A stretch of 64,000 nucleotides of DNA. It comes from Phytophthora hibernalis (Eukaryota; Oomycota; Peronosporomycetes; Peronosporales; Peronosporaceae). The translations under genes and the position numbers were made by a program. The stretch's first letter is position 1. Each line of letters begins with the position of its first letter. The stretch is taken from positions 372,001-436,000 of the forward strand of contig JAAKBF010000024.1 in assembly GCA_012656075.1 (NCBI GenBank). Reading direction: 5' to 3'. The notes below the pieces were generated by a model. The model was not told where the DNA came from, made no database searches, and was given only the letters and a program-made list of their open reading frames with translations. This document shows, piece after piece, positions 57,763 through 64,000 of the stretch.

Positions 57763-59232
57763 CCTGGTGCTTACCTAGAATTCTTGACAGTGAGGGAGGC
57801 GAATTTATTCTTCGTTGATGCACGACAACGAACTGTCGAGAGGTGTCGTTTATACGGATAAGCAGATCCTTTGATGTGCCTGCAGGAACGGACACAAGCA
57901 GAGATTTTCGCCTGTAAAGCTACATGTAGCAAGCATGGCCTGTCCGTGGAGACACAGCCGGTGAACGGGAAATGTAATGGTGCGGAAAGGGGACATGTTG
58001 ACACAGATCGATAGGGGAGCGAAAGCAGAGCGAACTGCAAAATGGCCATCAAATTGTAGAACAACTCTGTCTTTGCTTTGCTTAGTCACAGGTAAACGGG
58101 TAAAGGTGGTCGAGGAAATCGTTCGATGTCCAGCGTGGTGGTGTTGAAATGACAGAGACTATTTATACAACTGAAGAACGGATGTCATCTAGTTACAAAT
58201 CATAGAAGTCGGAGATGCCGGCTACACCCGAGCCTCACCCTTGAAAACCCTGAGAGCGGTGACACAACCTAAGCCGAGCAAGGTGTGACCCTGCTTGGTC
58301 CTGGGTTTAAGCCCGCGTGTTGCGCACACGGATCTTTAAACCACAGGCGTTGTTTCGGCTTGCCGAGCGAGTTGAGATTCACCCCTCCTCAATTTTGTAG
58401 TAGAAAAGGGACAACAAATAGCCCACATACAAAACTAAGTGAATCCAGTTTGTAATAATAGTCACTTTCGTGTTGAAATGCGGCTTTCATGGGAGTCTCC
58501 TCCAAGTCAAGAGTCGGAATCCATGTGTGGCTTGCGGCTCGGTCGCAGCACAGCAGGCGGACTAAAAATCTTGTGATGGGGTTTGGCCAGCAGCGTGAAG
58601 TTCACGGTGAACTGCTTTGAGGTCACAGATGTGACACGGAGGCTTGAGAGAAGCGGACACTCGGGTGGTCGGAGCAACGTTCGAACAACCACATTGTTGT
58701 TGACTCTGCTCGTTTGAACGGACAGCACAATCCACCAGCATCCAAAACGAACCATGCTTCAACGTTAACTGTTCTAGAAACTAAAGATCAAGCTCTGCTT
58801 CAGTAGGGAGACTGTCTCGAGACAACCCCACGCATGTCAACTAGGTACAGCAGGATCAACGCAACGTGCTGTGCTTTCAGGTGTGTAAGTCAAGCATGTG
58901 CTCGTATCCTTGGCCTCCTTGTAGGTTCCTGCCACCTTTCGACAGTGTACGAACAAAACTGTGCCAGCTCCTCCAATAACTTCCTGTTCTTGGCAGGACA
59001 GGACCTCAATAGCATTAATCACCTTTCGACAAGGTTTGTTGGAGTCCTTAGTTTTCCATCGTAGTCTTCTGTTTGTGAAGGCCATAACCACCGAAATTCC
59101 ACGGCAAAACCACGAATGGGCTAACTTCAGCAAGTGTTTGTGGTTGTAGACCTATTGATAGGCTCGTGGTGTGCAGGTTGGCTTTACGGTTGGCTTTACG
59201 CATACCGAGTAGTAGTTCGTACTCGGACGGCC
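57763..59232. other. Intergenic region
   Basis: No supported gene; TACATGTA at 57921. A B-box-like GGGTTTAAGCCC near 58308 has one mismatch to the consensus, but no tRNA cloverleaf fits. Confidence 0.45.
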
Positions 59233-60826
59233 ATGCCAAATAATTTCTCTGTGGGACCTCCCGGTCGACGCAGCCCCTCAATCACCGGGGTAACTCGTAC
59301 TCATTCTTCAGTGTCGGTATGGTGCCGGTCTTTCAATGAATTCCTTCAGCGTGGAGTGTGGATGCAAGCTGTGAAAGTTCAGCGAGTGGTGATGCGGAAT
59401 ACGATCGGAAGTATTGCGTTCGCGTGGGCTGGGAACGCGTTATTTTATCTTGGCAATCCGTTCTCGTCCAAGTCGTCGCACGATCAATCTACCGAGGAAT
59501 TGATCGTGTCAAACGTTGTTTGGTGTGGCATTTTGTACGCCATTAATATCGTGCTGGGTCAAGTCCCTACAATGAGGAGCCAGCATTTTATCGCGCAAGG
59601 AGGACGACGTCCGAGTGGGCTCTACTGCCTCAATCGAATCGTTCGGGAGTCAAGCGCTTGTATTTTTGCAACACTACTTCTGATGTTCGGAATGGGCGTA
59701 CTCATGGCGCGAATATCTCGTAATAAGCTCGTGTCAAAGTTTTCGCCCGAGTATTACGGCATTATCCTTTGCAACCAACTTACAAACACCAGTGTGGTGC
59801 GAACCACGCGCCGATTCTACTTTCAGGAAACACGCGAAGGTCGAGATCGTTTAGCCCGACGACTTCAAAAGAAAACATCTTCCGTAGTCGCAGCCACTAA
59901 CACCCGAGTGGCTCCTTCACCATGCGATGTTACTCCCAGATACGTTGAGCCAAGCTTCTGTCGGGCCTATGTCAAATTTGCTCCATTCTGCGTGCCTATT
60001 GTACTCGCTGGTGGCTACGTGCAGCTTTTGAGTCAGCTAAGGATCTCTGAGAAGAGCTCCATCATCGTCGCATTTTTCATGATTGTCAATGTGTTGACCA
60101 AACTGATTTTGCAAGAAAGCGCCAAGTACTTGGTCATGAAGAAACGTATCCGAAGTATTCGTGTCATGTCTTTAGTGGTTGGAGTACCCACCGTCATTAT
60201 CGACACGCAAGCACGGATTATTTTACTCGGAATAAACAGCACAGGAATATCCGCAGTGGGGACTTTTGGTATGGCGGTTCTCGAGATTTCCGTCCGCGTT
60301 GCGAAAACCGTTCTCATCACATGGAAAGTCAATCGCAGGCAAAAATTGCAGCGATCAGTGATGCTTCCGTCACAGCAATCCCGTACTTCTGCCCGACAGT
60401 CTAATGCTTATAAAACCACGAGCACCCGGAAAACATCGAGGCTAGAGAGTTTTCTGCTCTGGCGACAGCAAAGTGAGGCATTCCACACTGCCGAACTCAA
60501 CGCAGACATGCATGCCGAGTATATCGCGATTGGTTGTTCAGCTTCCATCCTCTTTTTTATGGCAACCACCCGCACTACTCGTATTTAAGCCTTGCAAATG
60601 AGGCAATGTCAGCGGCCGAGTTGGCGGCACGACAAGCAAGTCAAGTAAACATGCTTTTTTGCAGATCGGGGTCGAGGTGATAGTGGACTATGCGTCTATC
60701 GTCCTCGAAATTGTTGCTGGTGTTGATTTCGAACAGATCAAAGGTGTCGACTCGTTCCTTGCGGCAGTGTTCGGAACAATCGGCCTCAATAACATCATTA
60801 TTTCTGCAATGCTGTACCTCGATTGA
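59233..60826 (+). CDS. Multi-pass membrane protein, same family (frameshifted near the 3' end)
   Basis: The frame from the ATG at 59233 runs intact to about 60560 and includes AVKVQRVVMRNTIGSIAFAW, ELIVSNVVWCGILYAINIV, RRFYFQETREGRDRLARR, AYVKFAPFCVPIV, LVVGVPTVIIDTQARIILLG and FHTAELNADMHAEYIAIGCS. The reading then shifts near 60554-60559 (TTTTTT) and again near 60655 (TTTTTT). The remaining part reads GVEVIVDYASIVLEIVAGVDF and ends at 60826 (LYLD). It is most like copy A (26262) in the RRxYFQETxEG wording. Total about 530 aa. The frameshifts at T runs suggest error, not decay. Confidence 0.8.
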
Positions 60827-61036
60827 CATGTGAATAAACTGTTTCCTTGTTGAATGGATAACGAAAAACAGGGTATTGCGTTGTTTTGCAGAAATTTGAA
60901 CGCTCAGCTTGAATCTCTTGATCTGAAAGTTAACATAATACTTCAAAGTATCTGCTGTGACTACATGTATGCATTGTCCCTGGCCGCTTCAACATAATGC
61001 AAGTCTATTGAAATCAATAAACCAGTTTCTGGAACT

Positions 61037-62613
61037 CTACGAAAGTTGAGACGCCTCAGCCTCCTGTCGAATTGGGCCTGTCTTGATGAACTTGGCGCAA
61101 AAGAAGCCCATGGTGTCCAGCTCCGTATTAGCCGGGTCGAAACGCTGGACGAGAGATGCATCGTGCTCATTCAGACCTTGACCAGACAATCCGCGGTCGC
61201 CGAGGTGAGCTTCACCCTGCGAGACCAGCTTGAGCGGGTAGTTCTGCAGTGCATGGTGCACCATCTGCTCGTTCTCCTTCGGGTTGATCGTGCACGTAGA
61301 GTACACGAGCGTGCCACCAGGCTTGAGCAAAAAGGCGGCAACCCACAGGAAATTACGCTGCATGTTTGTGTACTCCGCTAAGTTATCAGCGTCACCCGCG
61401 TGCAGCAGACGTGGACGCAGACCAAGCGCCGAGCACGGCGGGTCCAGCAGGATACGGTCGAAGGTCTCCGGAAAGAAACCCTCCACTTGCAACAAACGCG
61501 CTTGGCTCGGTGTATTTTCCTTCGCTCGTGCCAAAACCTGCGCCACACTGGTAAAACCTCCATCACTCTGTGCAATTACCAGTCCTGCATCCACCTTCTC
61601 CTTCGGCAACAGCGCATGGGTGGAGTCCATCTTAAGCGGAACGACACATTCAAGTTGCAACTCATCACAAAGTGTACGCAGCTCCAGCGCCTTTCGTTTG
61701 GACCGATCGCACGCCACCAAAGTGCCTTTGTTACGCATCAACGTCGCCACATGGGACGTCTTGCCTCCGGGTGCAGCACACATGTCCAGAATCACATCTC
61801 CTTCTTGCGGATCCAATGCGTGGGCCACCACCGAGCACGGCAAGTTCTGTACGTAAATCTGTCCACGCAGGACACCATTCATCGGTGGTGCATCAGGACA
61901 AACCCGTACCAATTCCGTCACTGCAAGACCTCTCACCGCTCTGAAAATCTCTGTACGAGCCATTTTCGTCACACCACGAGCAATCAACAACTTGCGTCCA
62001 TTATGAGCAGCAAAGTCACTACCCCGCGTGTGGTTGTGGTCCAAATCCACGAAAACGTTCACTGCATCTTCAGCATTGATGCCACCACTAGCACTCATGA
62101 CTCCTCGAGCGAAAATGTCACTGCCACGCAACACCGCTTCTCCACAGAGTCGATCCACCACGATACTCTTGAGTTCAGGGTTAAATTGCACTGGAGCAGC
62201 TCCACTAGGTGACGACGGGATCATAAGCACGTCAGGTAGTGAAGAGTGGGCAAAAGCCTCAATTGGCTGTCGACTGGCATCCAAAGCCGCTAATCGGGTA
62301 TTAAACCCCGTTAAATGAGGTTTTAGAGCTTGTAGAGCTTCATCTCGAGACAACTTCAACATGTTCACACGGACGGCAGTGAACGCAGGTCTGTAATATT
62401 CATTGTAAAAGTCGATATTAGTCGTTAAAACACACTTTTTCTTATTTGAGACAGTGGGACGTACGGTCGCGCTAATGCGCGCTTGATATTTGACCAATGG
62501 GGTTCGCCGTACGCGGCCCCGAGCTCCTGCTCCACTTGGGCGGGGAATGTCACGGAGAAGGCGTCCAACGTGGTGGCCCCAGGCACCTGGGGCGAGTCTT
62601 CGAGCAGCGGCAT
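61037..62613 (-). CDS. NSUN6-like RNA (cytosine-5) methyltransferase with PUA domain
   Basis: Exon 1 62613-62465, intron 62464-62391 (74 nt, GTACGT...TTACAG), exon 2 62390-61037; 500 aa in perfect phase. An N-terminal segment is followed by a PUA domain (about 120-205: GSDIFARGVMSASG, GRKLLIARGVTKM). The Rossmann methyltransferase follows with motif I DMCAAPGGKTS (251-261), motif IV DPPCSALG (365-372) with the releasing Cys368, and motif VI STCTI with catalytic Cys415. NSUN6 family enzymes put m5C on tRNA 3' ends and some mRNAs. The upstream frame to 62830 is not used: the start at 62613 makes the conserved N-terminus fit through the intron. Confidence 0.9.
62391..62464 (-). other. Intron of the NSUN6-like gene
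   Basis: A 74-nt intron, GTACGT donor, TTACAG acceptor. Splicing joins the N-terminal frame (ending KRALARP) to PAFTAVRVN in phase. Confidence 0.85.
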
Positions 62614-62862
62614 GGTACGCTGGATAATGACTGGTGGAGTCTATGTAATAAAATACAGCGATGTGATTGGCTAAAAATAGACAATTGGAGGAGTGGATGT
62701 AATTGAATAAATCGATTTGATTGGTTGAAACTTGACTTTTCAGCAAGAATAGGTGAGTGAAGCTCTCCAAGTTGAAGTTGGGACAGAGTGATGGTCGCGT
62801 ATCATTTGACCTTTGTGAATTTACCAGCAACGCAACACATTAACTTCCTCCCGATATTGATT

Positions 62863-63651
62863 ATGGCTCCACGCGCTCGTGTATCGTCATATTCGCCGCG
62901 CGTTGCTACGCCGCACACTCGACGTGCTAAAAACTCGACCAAAGCAGTTTCCGTCAAGCAGATGGCTGTGATGAACTGGGAGAATGTGCTCGTGCCCATG
63001 GACTGGATGATCCACAACCTGTCGCTCGGTGAATCTATTGCAACCATCGAGCGTGCAGTTATGCTGTGTCGTAACTCGCCAGAACTGCTTCAAGCCTTGG
63101 CGGCAATCGAAGATCGAGTCGTGGAGCTGCTGACGGAGACCGTGCGGTCTGTTAACGGACCTGTTTTTATTGTCAGCGAGTTCACTACAACCTACGTCGA
63201 GCTGGTGAGCGGTCTCTTCTTCCCGCGGCTCACAGCGGGTCTGCGTAATGCCACGACGGGGATTTACGTCGTAGGCACTCCTGACACGCAGCTTTCGGCT
63301 CTGGAGATGAGACTGTGGAAGACCAATGTGCTACGCACTGCGATCGTTGAGAACTTGTGTCAAATGAGTGGAGATGCCGCGGCGCAGTTGCTCGCGCGCA
63401 GAACGCTCGAAAGAATCGACGTTGTGGCTCTGTGCGCCAATGAGACGGACGTCGCTGCGACGTCGGCAATTCATCCTCTCGCTCCACACGCCGTCATTAA
63501 ATGTGTCCAGGTTCAAGCGTCCACTTACAGACAAGATCACAGCAGACCACCGCAACACCCGCTCGAGGAATTCCACTCGCATCTTGAAACGTTGACCAAG
63601 TTTGTCAAGCACGCAGCAGCCGCAAACCAACCCATCAATGTTGCGTTGTGA
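62863..63651 (+). CDS. HAD-like protein with altered active site
   Basis: 262 aa from the ATG at 62863; the frame is open upstream to 62788, adding 25 residues. The VMNWENVLVPMDWM segment sits where oomycete HAD-like proteins usually read DWDDTLLPSSWL. Downstream, AIEDRVVELLTETVRSVNGPVFIVSEFTTTYVELVSGLFFP fits the Rossmann-like core of the same family. If the identification is right, both catalytic aspartates are gone (Asp to Asn, Asp to Glu/Asn), so it would not be a phosphatase. The C-terminus is His-rich. Neighbour: divergent from the NSUN6-like gene, with a spacing of about 250 bp. The family call is from memory of the motif pattern. Confidence 0.5.
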   Translation: MAPRARVSSYSPRVATPHTRRAKNSTKAVSVKQMAVMNWENVLVPMDWMIHNLSLGESIATIERAVMLCRNSPELLQALAAIEDRVVELLTETVRSVNGPVFIVSEFTTTYVELVSGLFFPRLTAGLRNATTGIYVVGTPDTQLSALEMRLWKTNVLRTAIVENLCQMSGDAAAQLLARRTLERIDVVALCANETDVAATSAIHPLAPHAVIKCVQVQASTYRQDHSRPPQHPLEEFHSHLETLTKFVKHAAAANQPINVAL

Positions 63652-64000
63652 GGGATCATTGTACAGAATGTACACCATTTCAGGTGAACTACAGCGATAT
63701 GTTAGAATAGATACGAATTTACTTGTAACTGCGGAAATACTCCAGGTCGAGCGATGCCATCTCCTCTTGGTGCACATGTAGATAGCTGTGTCTTTAGTTT
63801 GAAAGGAGTGTCAAAAACATGTTCTGTGGCACCTTGCAATCAGTTCTTTCCAACTCTCCATTTCACTGTGAAACGGAATTGTTCCTGCAGCGCGAAACGT
63901 GGACGCGAGCAGTGAGCGCGCAGTGAGTGGTGATTCGAAATGAAATCCAAGTGCTGTAGCCTTACCGAGCATGCGATCGCTGCAAGGTGTTTTATTTTTG
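63652..64000. other. Intergenic end of window
   Basis: No gene recognised; may hold the terminator of the preceding gene and upstream sequence of the next. Confidence 0.4.

Noticed and set aside
58290..58340. Possible tRNA around GGGTTTAAGCCC
   Set aside because: The B-box has a mismatch, no A-box or cloverleaf stems are present.
59134..59232. N-terminal extension of the membrane-family gene at 59 kb
   Set aside because: It contains a short direct repeat (GGTTGGCTTTAC twice) and has no counterpart in the other copies; the ATG at 59233 was preferred.
62614..62830. N-terminal extension of the methyltransferase frame
   Set aside because: The conserved N-terminus is in another frame and joins in phase through a 74-nt intron.

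Overview
The window looks like a gene-sparse, repeat-rich segment of an oomycete nuclear genome, most likely Phytophthora. Evidence for this: two small secreted proteins with RXLR-EER type leaders, oomycete-type initiator/flanking core promoters (TCAYTYY followed by an AWTTT-like block), short GT-AG introns of about 56-74 nt, decayed Ty3/gypsy elements, and ordinary eukaryotic housekeeping genes. There is no bacterial operon structure and I found no CRISPR array, rRNA or convincing tRNA.

Layout. 1-6.7 kb: two truncated Ty3/gypsy elements facing each other, whose LTRs form a near-identical inverted pair. 6.7-16 kb: a graveyard of repeats with a 120-bp-arm hairpin, a ~157-bp tandem minisatellite, a perfect 37-bp duplication, a decayed DDE-type transposase and a broken ABCG transporter. 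16.9-19.2 kb: a small RXLR-like effector gene bracketed by inverted repeats. 19.4-25.8 kb: a long coiled-coil gene, a BAP31-like ER gene and a Ser/Thr kinase. 26-42.5 kb and 59.2-60.8 kb: seven loci of one multi-pass membrane protein family that I cannot name. They are interspersed with an AP-3 beta adaptin gene, a TPR co-chaperone-like gene and a Nopp140/SRP40-like gene. 43-44.2 kb: an RXLR-EER effector head-to-head with a decayed effector-like gene. 44.8-47.8 kb: two tandem TauD/TfdA-type dioxygenases that differ by one intron. 48.9-50.7 kb: a POT-family transporter. 51.1-57.8 kb: three tandem CAP/SCP (PR-1-like) secreted, membrane-anchored proteins. 61-63.7 kb: an NSUN6-like RNA methyltransferase and a HAD-like protein that lacks the expected aspartates.

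Many conserved genes (AP-3 beta, Nopp140-like, coiled-coil, CAP, TauD-2 and several membrane-family members) carry single-base frameshifts, mostly at short G/C/T/A runs. Because these hit housekeeping genes as well as repeats, I think many are assembly indels rather than true pseudogenes. I have annotated such loci as single genes with the breaks noted.

The most interesting material for follow-up is the undescribed multi-pass membrane family (conserved AELNADMYAEYIAIGCS core), its inverted duplication around the AP-3 beta gene, the tandem membrane-anchored CAP cluster with an altered CAP1 motif, the effector pair sharing a divergent promoter region, and a strong enrichment of the palindrome TACATGTA outside genes.
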